Shown one piece after another: positions 8,384-16,033 of a stretch of DNA of 64,000 bases (position 1 is the stretch's first letter; the number at the start of each line of letters is the position of its first letter). The stretch lies in the NCBI RefSeq assembly GCF_009709555.1, contig NZ_WJBG01000242.1, positions 18,608 to 82,607 of the forward strand, written 5' to 3'. Position numbers and translations under genes: made by a program. The stretch comes from Streptomyces blattellae. GTDB lineage: Bacteria > Actinomycetota > Actinomycetes > Streptomycetales > Streptomycetaceae. The notes under the pieces are model-generated. The model ran no database searches and was not told where the DNA came from. It saw only the letters and a program-made list of their open reading frames with translations.

Positions 8384-9511
8384 ATGGCGTTCGGCTGGAT
8401 CGACGAACAGGCGGAGCTGCGCCGCCGCGCCGGACTGGAACGGACCCTGCGGCCCCGCCCCGCCGACTCTCCGCTGCTCGACCTCGCGAGCAACGACTAC
8501 CTGGGCCTGGCCCGCCACCCCGAGGTGGTCGAGGGGGCCACCAGCGCGGCCCGCGCCTGGGGCGGCGGCGCCACCGGCTCCCGCCTGGTCACCGGCACGA
8601 CCGCGCTGCACGCCGAACTCGAACGCGAGCTGGCGGACTTCTGCGGCTTCGAGGCGGCCCTGGTCTTCTCCTCCGGCTACGCGGCCAACCTCGCCGCCGT
8701 CACCGCCCTGGCGCCGCACGGCTCACTGATCGTCTCCGACGCCGGCAACCACGCCTCGCTGATCGACGGCTGCAGACTGGCCCGCGGTAGCACCCAGGTC
8801 GTCGCGCACGCCGACCCGGACGCCGTGCGCAAGGCGCTCCGGACGCATGACGGCCCCGCCGTCGCCGTGTCCGACACGGTCTTCTCGGTCGACGGAGACG
8901 CCGCCCCGCTGACCGAGTTCGCCACGGCGTGCCGGGAGCACGGCGCCGGTCTGGTCGTCGACGACGCCCACGGCCTCGGTGTCCTCGGCGACGGCGGCCG
9001 CGGCGCCCCGCACGCGGCGGGTCTCGCGGGCGCGGGCGACGTCGTGGTGACGGTCACGCTCTCCAAGTCGCTCGGCAGCCAGGGCGGTGCCGTGCTCGGC
9101 CCCGCCCGGGTCATCGAGCACCTGGTCAACGCGGCCCGAACGTTCATCTTCGACACCGGTCTGGCCCCCGCCGCGGCGGGGGCGGCCCTGGCGGCGCTGC
9201 GGCTGCTGCGCCGTGAGCCGGAGCGGGCGGCGCGGGCGCGTGCGGTGGCACGCGAACTCCACGCGCGCCTGACCGCCGCGGGTCTGGAAGCGGTACGTCC
9301 GGACGCCGCGGTCGTCTCCGTGCGCGCGCCGTCCCCGGAGGGTGCCGTGCGGTGGGCGGCCGACTGCCGTACGGCGGGTCTCGCCGTGGGCTGCTTCCGT
9401 CCTCCTTCCGTGCCCGACGGCATCTCACGGCTGAGGCTCACCGCCCGCGCGGACCTCTCCGAGGCCCAGGTCGAGCGCGCTGTGGGAGTGATCGGCGAGA
9501 CGCGACCATGA
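8384..9511 (+). CDS. bioF: 8-amino-7-oxononanoate synthase
   Basis: PLP-dependent condensation of pimeloyl thioester with alanine to KAPA, the step before BioA. 375 residues. It shows LDLASNDYLGLARHP, GGGATGSRLVTG, the VVDDAHGLGVLG aspartate/histidine motif and the Schiff-base lysine in TLSKSLGSQGG (Lys228). GGAGGA lies 4 bp before the ATG. It is transcribed away from bioBAD, so all four late biotin genes share one promoter region. No pimeloyl-forming gene is in the window. Confidence 0.96.
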   Translation: MAFGWIDEQAELRRRAGLERTLRPRPADSPLLDLASNDYLGLARHPEVVEGATSAARAWGGGATGSRLVTGTTALHAELERELADFCGFEAALVFSSGYAANLAAVTALAPHGSLIVSDAGNHASLIDGCRLARGSTQVVAHADPDAVRKALRTHDGPAVAVSDTVFSVDGDAAPLTEFATACREHGAGLVVDDAHGLGVLGDGGRGAPHAAGLAGAGDVVVTVTLSKSLGSQGGAVLGPARVIEHLVNAARTFIFDTGLAPAAAGAALAALRLLRREPERAARARAVARELHARLTAAGLEAVRPDAAVVSVRAPSPEGAVRWAADCRTAGLAVGCFRPPSVPDGISRLRLTARADLSEAQVERAVGVIGETRP

Positions 9512-9573
9512 GTCGGCGTGACATGGCCGTGCGTCGCGTGAACTGATTCAGAGGGGTCGCGGGGCAGGGGCGA

Positions 9574-9798
9574 TCACCGGAACGCGGCCGTGAATCCCGC
9601 CCAGCTCTCGGGGGAGAAGAGCAGCGCGGGCCCGGCCGGGTCCTTCGAGTCGCGCACGGCGAGCAGCCCGGCCCCCGGGCCGGAAAGCGGCCGGGCCGTC
9701 TCGACGCAGTTGTTCGCACCCGTGCTGTAGCTGCTGCGCAGCCAGCGCACGGCGTGCAGTCGGGTACTGGAAGGTACGTTCCGAGGCAGTGCAGACAT
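9574..9798 (-). CDS. DUF397 domain protein
   Basis: 74 residues with the DUF397 core: RSSYSTGANNCVETA near the middle, VRDSKDPAGPALLFSPESWAGFTAAFR at the end. Small DUF397 proteins are encoded next to Scr1-type HTH regulators in Streptomyces, often in several paralogous copies, and some are reported to work as partners of that regulator. Here it follows the regulator gene with a 9-bp gap. Confidence 0.9.
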   Translation of the reverse strand: MSALPRNVPSSTRLHAVRWLRSSYSTGANNCVETARPLSGPGAGLLAVRDSKDPAGPALLFSPESWAGFTAAFR

Positions 9799-9807
9799 GG
9801 TGCCTCC

Positions 9808-10677
9808 TTACACGCTGTCACCAATCGCGGCGATGTAATCCAACGAGTCGTCGGGCGAAAGGGCGTGGAACTGAAGGGTGTTGAAGGCCTCGGTGTAGGC
9901 CTGGAGGTCTTCTTTCCGTTCGAGATAGAGGCTACTCGTCAAGTGGTCCAGAACAACCACATCCAGATCAGAAGTGCTCGAAAATGAGAAGATAACGAAA
10001 GGACCGGTGATGCCGATGTGGGCACCGGCCGCGAACGGCAGTACCTGAAGCCGCACTTGGGGGTAGCGCGCCGCCTCGATCAGCCGCTTCAACTGCCGCG
10101 CCATGACGTCCGGCCCGCCGATCTCCCGGTGCAGCACCGCCTCGTCGAGCACCGCGCTCAGCTCCAGCGGCGGCTGCGAGCGCAGCACGTCCTGCCTGGC
10201 CAGGCGCACTTCCACCAGCGCGTCCAGCCGGTCGCCCGCGTCCTCGTCCAGTCCGCCCACCGCGGCCCGGGTCACCGCCCGCGCGTACTCGGGCGTCTGC
10301 AACAGTCCCGGTATGACGGAGGTCTCCAGCGTGCGCATCGCGCTGGCCTGGGACTCCAGGCTGATGAAATCCCGGTACGTCGGCGGCAGCACGCCCCGGT
10401 ACGCATGCCACCAGTGGTGCCTCCCGGCAGTGTCGTCCTGTCCCGCCAACACCAGGAGCAACTCCCGCAGTTGGGGATCCGCCACTCCGTAGACGTCCAG
10501 GAGTAACCGCACATCGGCCGGTTTCACCCCGCTCGAACCGGTCTCGATGCGGCTCACCTTGGACTGGTGCCAGCCCACGAGCCGGGCCGCCTCGCCGCTC
10601 GTGAGCCCGGCGCCGGTGCGCAGCGTGCGCAATTCGGCACCCAGTTTTCGGCGGCGTACCGCGGGACCGTGCTGCAT
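9808..10677 (-). CDS. Scr1-family helix-turn-helix regulator (XRE + DUF5753)
   Basis: 289 residues. The N-terminal XRE-type HTH spans roughly 10-65 (LGAELRTLRTGAGLTSGEAARLVGWHQSKVSRIETG). A DUF5753 ligand/partner domain fills the rest, with the recognisable VIPGLLQTPEYARAV and FVIFSFSSTSDLDVVVLDH. These cytoplasmic regulators occur in many copies per Streptomyces genome and pair with DUF397 proteins. The ATG at 10677 is divergent from the ATPase gene at 10890, so the three genes form one regulatory locus. Confidence 0.93.
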   Translation of the reverse strand: MQHGPAVRRRKLGAELRTLRTGAGLTSGEAARLVGWHQSKVSRIETGSSGVKPADVRLLLDVYGVADPQLRELLLVLAGQDDTAGRHHWWHAYRGVLPPTYRDFISLESQASAMRTLETSVIPGLLQTPEYARAVTRAAVGGLDEDAGDRLDALVEVRLARQDVLRSQPPLELSAVLDEAVLHREIGGPDVMARQLKRLIEAARYPQVRLQVLPFAAGAHIGITGPFVIFSFSSTSDLDVVVLDHLTSSLYLERKEDLQAYTEAFNTLQFHALSPDDSLDYIAAIGDSV

Positions 10678-10889
10678 GGGCTCCTCCTTACTCCTTCCGG
10701 GCCGCCCAAATACGGTCTGCCGTCGCAGAGTTCACCGCTTCGAGCGACAGATATATGCATATCTTGGTGGATCGCACCCGTGACCGGCCCGGTGATGGCA
10801 GTCTGGCGACGAAGCACCAGTCCGGGACCGTACTCGAACCCTCCGCTCCGTGTCGGACTGCGGTCCCGTGGGAAAGGGACGACGTCGCC

Positions 10890-11351
10890 ATGGCAGACCA
10901 TCTGGAAGCATCCGTCACTCTGCCGAGCGATCCCGCCTCGGTCTCCGCGGCCCGCACCTACGTCGTCGGCACCCTGGCGGAATGGGGACTGCCGGCCGAC
11001 ACGGAACTGGCCGACACCCTCCGCCTCATCGTCTCCGAACTCGCCACCAACGCCGTACAGCACACTTTCGGGCAGTCACCCACCTTCACGGTGGACATCG
11101 AACTCGACCGTGACGAACACCTGCGCATCGGCGTCACGGACAGCCATCCGCGGTTCCCCAAACGGCTGCCCGCGGCCGTCCAGCAGGACAACGGCCGCGG
11201 CCTCGTCATCATTCGCTGGCTGACCGCCGAGTTCGGCGGCAAGCTGAGAATCCGGCCCACCCGCGAGGGCGGCAAGACGATCTCCATCGAACTGCCGTGG
11301 ACGGTACCGGCGCGGCCGGTGACGACGACGGCGGTGCAGCAGGAGCCTTAG
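10890..11351 (+). CDS. anti-sigma-factor-like ATP-binding protein (HATPase_c)
   Basis: 153-residue single-domain GHKL ATPase. The N box IVSELATNAVQHT and G box NGRGLVIIRWL are visible. This is the RsbW/SpoIIAB-like fold that Streptomyces uses in many small regulatory proteins. The ATG at 10890 is preceded by GGGAAAGGG; a longer frame from 10755 has poor coding character. Divergence from the HTH/DUF397 pair is the usual arrangement. Its kinase or sigma-binding target is not apparent. Confidence 0.9.
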   Translation: MADHLEASVTLPSDPASVSAARTYVVGTLAEWGLPADTELADTLRLIVSELATNAVQHTFGQSPTFTVDIELDRDEHLRIGVTDSHPRFPKRLPAAVQQDNGRGLVIIRWLTAEFGGKLRIRPTREGGKTISIELPWTVPARPVTTTAVQQEP

Positions 11352-11485
11352 AAATCAGATGTGCCGGGCCCGCCTCCCGTTCCAGCTGGGGGGCGCTCCC
11401 GGCGTCGGCGGCGTTCCCGCCCGCGTGGTCGAGGGCGTCGCGCCGACGGCCCTCGGTGTGCTGCTCGTTCCCGGATCGCTGGGGT

Positions 11486-11523
11486 GACGCGGTGACGGCG
11501 CGTCAGGACGCCGTCACCGCGTC
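11486..11523. terminator. strong hairpin between convergent genes
   Basis: Perfect 15+8+15 inverted repeat (GACGCGGTGACGGCG / CGCCGTCACCGCGTC). It lies between the ATPase gene ending at 11351 and the NlpC/P60 gene ending at 11531, which it almost touches. There is no U tract, as is common in Streptomyces. It probably terminates both transcripts. Confidence 0.75.
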
Positions 11524-11530
11524 GCTCAGG

Positions 11531-12004
11531 TCACTTGACCCGGCCGTACCAGACGCTCTTGGTCCAGATCTTCTGCAGTCGCACGACGTCCCCGGTCTTC
11601 GGGGCGTGCCAGATCTTTCCCTTCCCGGCGTAGAGGCCGACGTGGTAGACGTTCGAGCCCGAGTGGAAGAACACCAGGTCTCCGGCCTTGCGGCTCTTGG
11701 CCGAGATGTGGCGTGTCTTGTTGTACTGCTGAGCCGCCGTCCGCGGCAGGCTCTTGCCCGCCTTCTTGTACGAGTACAGCGTCAGCCCCGAGCAGTCGAA
11801 CCGGCGCGGCCCCGTGGCGCCGTACTTGTACGGGGCGCCCTTCTTGGAGGCCGCGACCTGGAGTGCCTTCGTCGCCGGAGTCGCAGCCGCGGCATCTGAG
11901 GAGAGACCCGGCACCACGACGGAGCCGCCCACGGCGGCCAGGGTGAGAGCCGAGGCCGTGCCGGCCCGGGCCATCAGCGACGGGACACGATTGAGCGCAG
12001 TCAT
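11531..12004 (-). CDS. secreted NlpC/P60 peptidoglycan hydrolase
   Basis: 157-residue exported endopeptidase that probably cuts peptide stems of peptidoglycan. Residues 1-40 form a signal peptide: positively charged start, hydrophobic TASALTLAAVGGSVVVPGL, and AAAA before the mature part. The NlpC/P60 domain carries the catalytic Cys in RRFDCSGLTLYSY, the His in VYHVGLYAGKG and a third polar residue in WHAP. It is a minimal single-domain hydrolase with no LysM or coiled coil. Start 12004 has GAAGGG 6 bp upstream. The long leader is a ydaO-type riboswitch. Confidence 0.93.
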   Translation of the reverse strand: MTALNRVPSLMARAGTASALTLAAVGGSVVVPGLSSDAAAATPATKALQVAASKKGAPYKYGATGPRRFDCSGLTLYSYKKAGKSLPRTAAQQYNKTRHISAKSRKAGDLVFFHSGSNVYHVGLYAGKGKIWHAPKTGDVVRLQKIWTKSVWYGRVK

Positions 12005-12029
12005 GCGCAACCCTTCGTCAGCCGCCTGT

Positions 12030-12215
12030 GAAGGATGACCTGTCGGATTCGGGCTGGCGAAGTTGCCCGGCCGCTGACGCGGCTTCACCCCAAGGACTGC
12101 TCGGCCCGGTCATGGCGTGACCGTTCCGGCGACCCGTCGTGCTTGGGTCCTCCACTCCTGCCGATCCACTTCTGTCGACCGGTCATCCGGGCGGCGGCAG
12201 GACTCGGCGTCCGCC
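12030..12215 (-). promoter_or_regulatory. c-di-AMP riboswitch (ydaO/yuaA type)
   Basis: Read on the minus strand, the NlpC/P60 leader contains in order the conserved blocks of the ydaO class as found in Streptomyces: GCCGAGTCCTGCC near 12208-12196, GGCAGGAG with GGACCCAAGC at 12150-12141, GGGGTGAAGCCGC at 12091-12079, GGCCGGGC just after it, and CGCCAGCCCGAATCCGACAG ending near 12040. The order and spacing of these blocks make the assignment strong. The class binds c-di-AMP and usually switches off cell-wall hydrolase and resuscitation-factor genes. Exact ends are estimated. Confidence 0.88.
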
Positions 12216-12556
12216 CGGATCGCCCCGCCGTTGTGGCGGGGGCTTGTCGTCAGACAGGGATCTTCACTCACGGGTGAGCGAAAAACCCAATGGAATCGGG
12301 GATTTGTGGCGTTACTCACCACTCACCCGTTCGGGTGGACACCTCTGTGTTCGAGTGGATGTCCCGGGCCGCGCAGGGCCCCGGACCAGCGCGAAAACCT
12401 CTCATCGGCCCCGGAGGCAAGCGGGTTGCGCAAGCCTGGCAGTCCCAAAAAATTACAAACATCTACTCCGGACAGCGGTACGTCATTTGGTCCGTTTCAG
12501 ATCCGGCCCGGACGTCTCGCGGTCGTGGCGAGAGCCCGGACCGAAGGCGGGGTCGG
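12216..12556 (-). other. non-coding leader/promoter region with three palindromes
   Basis: No convincing gene between the riboswitch and the next coding region. It holds a hairpin CCCCGCC-gttgt-GGCGGGG at 12223-12241, a 9+2+9 palindrome with one mismatch at 12263-12282 (TTCACTCAC/GTGAGCGAA), and a perfect CACCCG-tt-CGGGTG at 12324-12337. A locally AT-rich patch near 12445-12500 stands out and may include the promoter of the hydrolase gene. Confidence 0.55.
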
Positions 12557-12874
12557 TCAACTGTCGGAGCGCGGCGGCACGATGACGCGCGCCGTGCGGC
12601 GCTCGCCGTCCAGCACGCGCAGCGCCCGCGTGAGAGTCGGGCCGTGCAGCTCGGTCTCGCCCCGCTGGTGCATCAGTGCCAGCGCGTCGCGCAGTTCGGC
12701 CGCCCGGGTCACCAACGCCTGGGCGGCGCGCAGTCCGCGGTAGGTGTCCCCGTGGTGCACCGGGTTGATCCGGCCCAGCAGATCGACCACATCGAGGTAA
12801 CGGTCGATCAGCTCGCCCTCGGCGCGGGTGAGGGCGGGCAGCGGCGGGAGTTCGGGCGGGAGCACCGCGGTCAC
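12557..12874 (-). CDS. conserved hypothetical protein coupled to ClpP
   Basis: 105 residues, not recognised as a known domain. It looks soluble and helical: a proline-rich start (PPELPPLPALTRAEG), then helices containing LIDRYLDVVDLLGRINPVHHG and AAQALVTRAAELRDALALMH, and a basic end. The GTG start at 12874 overlaps the clpP stop as GTGA, so its synthesis is tied to that of ClpP. An adaptor or regulator of the protease is a guess from position only. Confidence 0.7.
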   Translation of the reverse strand: MTAVLPPELPPLPALTRAEGELIDRYLDVVDLLGRINPVHHGDTYRGLRAAQALVTRAAELRDALALMHQRGETELHGPTLTRALRVLDGERRTARVIVPPRSDS

Positions 12875-13506
12875 TTCCCGGTGGGCGGAGCCATGGTGGA
12901 CTTGCGGCTGGGGATGATCCGGTCCACCAGTCCGTAGTCCAGGGCCTCCTGGGCGGTGAGGATCTTGTCCCGTTCGATGTCCGCGCTCACCTGTTCGTGC
13001 GTGCGCCCGGTGTGCCGCACGAGCATCTCCTCCAGTCGGGCCCGGGTCCGCATCAACTCCTCGGCGTAGATGGCGAGATCGCTGGCCTGTCCCTCGATCG
13101 GCTCGGGCAGCGCCGGCTGATGGATCACCATGCGCGCTCCCGGCAGTGCGAATCGCTTGCCCGGTGTGCCCGCGGCCAGCAGCACGGCGGCGGACGAGCC
13201 CGCCTGGCCCAGGCAGATCGTCTCCACGTCGCAGGTGACGTACCGCAGCGTGTCGTAGATCGCCGACATCGCGCTGAAGGAGCCGCCGGGGGAGTTGATG
13301 TAGAGCGAGATGTCCCGGTCCGGGGCCTGGTACTCAAGGTGCATGAACTGCGCCATCACGTCGTTCGCCGAGGTGTCGTCGATCGGGGTGCCGAGAAAGA
13401 CGATCCGCTCCTCCAGCAGCTTCGAGTACGGGTCCATCGTCTTCTGCCCGAAGCTGGTGCGCTCCGTGAACTCGGGCAGGACATGGCGGGCGGACGGTCG
13501 GGTCAT
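12871..13506 (-). CDS. clpP: ATP-dependent Clp protease proteolytic subunit (accessory paralogue)
   Basis: 211-residue serine peptidase of the ClpP fold. The catalytic Ser lies in LGQAGSSAAVLL, the His in ARMVIHQPAL, and the Asp region is IERDKILTAQEALDYGLVD. The N-terminal sequence has the usual processing region (SARHVLPEFTERTSFG). It has no clpX/clpC or second clpP beside it, unlike the main clpP1P2 operon, so it is an accessory copy depending on ATPases encoded elsewhere. Start 13506 was chosen for its position after AGGAGGGG; upstream sequence is promoter-like and AT-richer. Confidence 0.93.
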   Translation of the reverse strand: MTRPSARHVLPEFTERTSFGQKTMDPYSKLLEERIVFLGTPIDDTSANDVMAQFMHLEYQAPDRDISLYINSPGGSFSAMSAIYDTLRYVTCDVETICLGQAGSSAAVLLAAGTPGKRFALPGARMVIHQPALPEPIEGQASDLAIYAEELMRTRARLEEMLVRHTGRTHEQVSADIERDKILTAQEALDYGLVDRIIPSRKSTMAPPTGK

Positions 13507-13594
13507 GGCGAACCCCTCCTCGGCAGAGCTGTCTCTGTATAAAATGTACAGGACGTACGGTGCGAGCGTGAGGGGGTCACCGTAAGCTGGGGGC
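13507..13594. promoter_or_regulatory. divergent promoter between clpP and the Phd-type gene
   Basis: The 88 bp contain an AT-rich block unusual for this DNA. TGTATAAAATGTACA (13536-13550) is an imperfect dyad (TGTA-N7-TACA) that includes -10-like hexamers in both directions. GTAC recurs in the adjacent GACGTACGG. Both genes probably start here, and a bound regulator could control both. Confidence 0.5.
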
Positions 13595-13873
13595 ATGGCC
13601 TACGAGATTCCGGTGACGCAAGCCAGGGCTGAGCTCGCCGACCTGATCAACAAGGTGGTGTACGGCGGTGAGCGCGTCGTCGTGACGCGGCACGGCAAGC
13701 CTCTCGTCGCCCTTGTCTCCGCCGCCGACCTCGAACGACTCGAACAACTCAAGGAACCCGCGGACGAGCAGGTGATCAGCTCGGTCTCCGCCGTCCGCGA
13801 ACTCGCCCCGGCTCCCCGTGAACGGCAGCGCTTCGGCATCGCGGCGGAGCACCGGGGGGCCGATCAGACGTAA
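13595..13873 (+). CDS. Phd/YefM-type antitoxin, no toxin partner visible
   Basis: 92 residues with a clear Phd/YefM N-terminal DNA-binding fold: YEIPVTQARAELADLINKVV, then GERVVVTRHGKPLVALVSAADLERLE. The C-terminal 45 residues would normally wrap a Txe/YoeB or PIN toxin. No toxin gene follows: the next 140 bp are non-coding and the next gene is on the other strand. It is thus an orphan, perhaps used purely as a transcription factor at the shared clpP promoter. Confidence 0.88.
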   Translation: MAYEIPVTQARAELADLINKVVYGGERVVVTRHGKPLVALVSAADLERLEQLKEPADEQVISSVSAVRELAPAPRERQRFGIAAEHRGADQT

Positions 13874-13930
13874 GCGCTCCGCTAGGGCTCCGCTGGAGGG
13901 CTGGAGGCTCCCCGACTCTCGACTTCGCCA

Positions 13931-13965
13931 GAGCGGGGGGACCCCCATGAGCGGGGGACCCCCAT
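13931..13965. repeat. two tandem GAGCGGGGGACCCCCAT units
   Basis: GAGCGGGGGGACCCCCAT at 13931 is followed directly by GAGCGGGGGACCCCCAT at 13949. Each unit is itself a near-palindrome (GGGGG-A-CCCCC) and can fold as a short hairpin. They sit between the convergent Phd-type and efflux-like genes and may act as terminators; similar GGGGGACCCCC elements are common between Streptomyces genes. Confidence 0.7.
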
Positions 13966-14013
13966 CGCGCCGGAGTCACATATCGATACGACCCGCGCCC
14001 TGGCGGGGCGCTG

Positions 14014-15150
14014 TCAGCCGACCGGCGAAAGCTCGCGCGCCCCCTTCAGCACGCCCCCCTCCGATACATCCCCCTTTGATACGTCCCTCTTCGGCACGTC
14101 CCTCTTCGGCATGTCCCCCTTCGTGCGTCCCTTGACCGCACCCCCGAGCAGTACCGCCCCCAGGCCCAGCGCCGCCCACCAGGTCAGCGTCAGTGCGGGC
14201 CCGGTCGCCGCCGCGCCGTCGAAGAACGACACCGAGCGCAGCAGGGTCGTCCCCGCGCCGGGCGGCAGCAACTGTCCGATCGTCCCGGCGGGCTCCGGCA
14301 GCATCTGCGGCGCCGAGGCGGCCCCGGACCACGGGTTGCCGAACAGCATCATCACGCCGGCGGCGACCCCCACCCCGGCGCGACCGATCAGCGCGGCGAG
14401 TCCGGCGACGGCACCGCTCACCGCCAGCGTCGCCAGACCCAGCGAGCCGGCCTCCGCCCACCAGTCACCGGTGAGGACGTGCAGCCAGCTGTCCGCGATC
14501 GCGGTCGCCGTGATGCCGACCAGGGCGGCGGCGCCGATCAGCGTGGCCACGGCCCGCAGGCCGCGCAGCCCGAGGAACGTCACCACCGCGCCGGCCGCCA
14601 TACCGGCCATCACGAGCGGCAGCACGCTCGCGTTGAAGGCCGCGCCGCGTGGGTCGTTTTCGGGGGCGGGCACGACATCGACCGTCCGGACCGGGTTCAG
14701 CTCGGCGGACGCCTGCTGGAGGACCTGTGCGACGGCCGGGCTCGCGGCTGTGGAGGTCAGCAGTTCGGTGCCTTCGGGGGTGACGACGATCGCGCCGTAT
14801 ACGGTCCGGTCCTCGATGGCGTGCCGGGCGTCGGCTTCACCGGCGTAGCGGTGGACGTCGAACGAGCCCTCCTGGTGCGCCAGCCGCTCCTCCATCTGCG
14901 TCGTCGCGGCGGCGGTCCCGGCCACGCCGACTGGCAGGTCGTGCGGCGCGGTGCGGGCGGCGGGCCAGGCGAAGGCCCACAGGGCCAGTGCCGCGAGGAC
15001 GGGGGCGAGCACGAGGACCGCGATCAGGCGGCGGGTGCGCGGCGGGGCTGCCGCTGAGCGGCCGGCGGGTGTGTCGGTGACGGTGACTGGGGCGGCGAAG
15101 GCGGCGGGTTCAGCGGTGACGGTGGAGGGCGTGTCGGTGACGGTGGGCAT
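14014..15150 (-). CDS. ABC-2/YhgE-Pip-like membrane protein with repetitive tail
   Basis: 378 residues. A Thr/Ala/Pro-rich N terminus precedes a first membrane helix (LIAVLVLAPVLAALALWAF). A periplasmic domain follows with the pattern of YhgE/Pip and ABC-2 export permeases (DLPVGVAG, FDVHRYAGEADARHAIEDR, VYGAIVVTPEG). Four to five membrane helices come next, from about residue 185 on. The last 45 residues are charged copies of a KRDV(P/S)KGD pattern, encoded by 15-bp repeats. Divergence from a TetR gene points to regulated efflux of a toxic compound. No ATPase is adjacent. Confidence 0.75.
   Translation of the reverse strand: MPTVTDTPSTVTAEPAAFAAPVTVTDTPAGRSAAAPPRTRRLIAVLVLAPVLAALALWAFAWPAARTAPHDLPVGVAGTAAATTQMEERLAHQEGSFDVHRYAGEADARHAIEDRTVYGAIVVTPEGTELLTSTAASPAVAQVLQQASAELNPVRTVDVVPAPENDPRGAAFNASVLPLVMAGMAAGAVVTFLGLRGLRAVATLIGAAALVGITATAIADSWLHVLTGDWWAEAGSLGLATLAVSGAVAGLAALIGRAGVGVAAGVMMLFGNPWSGAASAPQMLPEPAGTIGQLLPPGAGTTLLRSVSFFDGAAATGPALTLTWWAALGLGAVLLGGAVKGRTKGDMPKRDVPKRDVSKGDVSEGGVLKGARELSPVG
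14063..14122. repeat. four 15-bp tandem repeats in the efflux-like gene
   Basis: Units such as GATACGTCCCTCTTC and GGCACGTCCCTCTTC start at 14063, 14078, 14093 and 14108, followed by a decayed fifth. In frame they encode five-residue repeats of the type K-R/G-D-V/M-P/S in the cytoplasmic C terminus. Confidence 0.9.
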
Positions 15151-15182
15151 GCGATTCCCCTCGGGTCGGCACGGGCGTCAAA

Positions 15183-15260
15183 AAGAAGGATCGTTCGTTT
15201 TTATTATGCCGCCAGCGTCTCCGGGCGCCGTTGCCTTGTCAAGAAGGAATGCTCGTTTTA
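15183..15260. promoter_or_regulatory. two direct operator-like copies before the TetR gene
   Basis: AAGAAGGATCGTTCGTTTTT at 15183-15202 and AAGAAGGAATGCTCGTTTTA at 15241-15260 match at 16 of 20 positions and lie 58 bp apart in the divergent region. The first includes the dyad AACGA/TCGTT. The second ends 11 bp before the TetR ATG. They are good candidates for autoregulatory operators. Confidence 0.6.
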
Positions 15261-15271
15261 ACTTTGCGGAC

Positions 15272-15901
15272 ATGGCCCGTGTATCCCAGGCACACCTCGA
15301 CGCCCGACGCCGTCAGATCCTCGACGGCGCCGCCCGCTGCTTCGCGCGCAACGGCTTCCACGCCACGTCCATGCAGGATGTGCTGAAGGAGGTCGATCTC
15401 TCGGCCGGTGCGGTGTACCGCTACTTCAGCGGTAAGGACGAGCTGATCGCCGCGATCTTCACTGAGGTGCTCGGGGAGGTTCGGATGTCCTTCGAGGCGG
15501 CCACCGAGCAGGTGCCGCCCCCGCCGCCGGACGTCCTGATCGGTTCGGTGCTCGGCCGGACCTTCGGCGCGAGGGCCCATCTGGCCGTCGACGGCGAGCC
15601 GGTCTTCTCGCGGCTGATCATCCAGGTCTGGGCGGAGTCGCTGCGCAACAAGGACCTGGCCGCCGTCATGATCGAGGGGTTCGAAGCGATTCGCCTGGCC
15701 TGGGGGCGGATCGTCGAGGCATACCAGGACGCCGGGATGATGCCGCGAGACGTGCCCGCGGATCATGTCGCGCGGACCATGATCGCCGCCGCGCAGGGGT
15801 TCATCATCCAGCAGACGATGCTCGGTCCGGCCCCCGTCGAATTCCTCCAGGACGGTTTGCGGGCGTTGATGGGCGCACGGGACGCGCGGTCCGAAGCCTG
15901 A
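15272..15901 (+). CDS. TetR-family transcriptional regulator
   Basis: 209 residues. The N-terminal HTH is textbook TetR: RRRQILDGAARCFARNGFHA, TSMQDVLKEVDLSAGAVYRYF, then SGKDELIAAIF. The C-terminal ligand domain contains PVFSRLIIQVWAESLRNKD and a TetR_C_6-like helical end. It is divergent from the efflux-like membrane protein, which it probably represses until a toxic ligand binds. The ATG at 15272 was preferred; upstream sequence is the AT-rich operator region. Confidence 0.93.
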   Translation: MARVSQAHLDARRRQILDGAARCFARNGFHATSMQDVLKEVDLSAGAVYRYFSGKDELIAAIFTEVLGEVRMSFEAATEQVPPPPPDVLIGSVLGRTFGARAHLAVDGEPVFSRLIIQVWAESLRNKDLAAVMIEGFEAIRLAWGRIVEAYQDAGMMPRDVPADHVARTMIAAAQGFIIQQTMLGPAPVEFLQDGLRALMGARDARSEA

Positions 15902-16033
15902 TGGATCACAGCCCGGGTTAACGTGCCTGAAACTCCTTCCAACTAGCCTGCCCCTCCACGCCACCAGGCACTTTGCCCGGTGGCCGCGGCAACCGGGCCC
16001 CGCACGGTCCGGAGCGAGGAGGTGAGGTGGGAC

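Noticed and set aside
9754..9987. Plus-strand small frame opposite the Scr1 regulator
   Set aside because: No ribosome site, no recognisable fold, fully opposite the conserved DUF5753 region.
15980..16033. Upstream ATG for ureA
   Set aside because: UreA proteins start at VQLTPHEQ; GAGGAGGTGAGG is positioned for the GTG at 16034.
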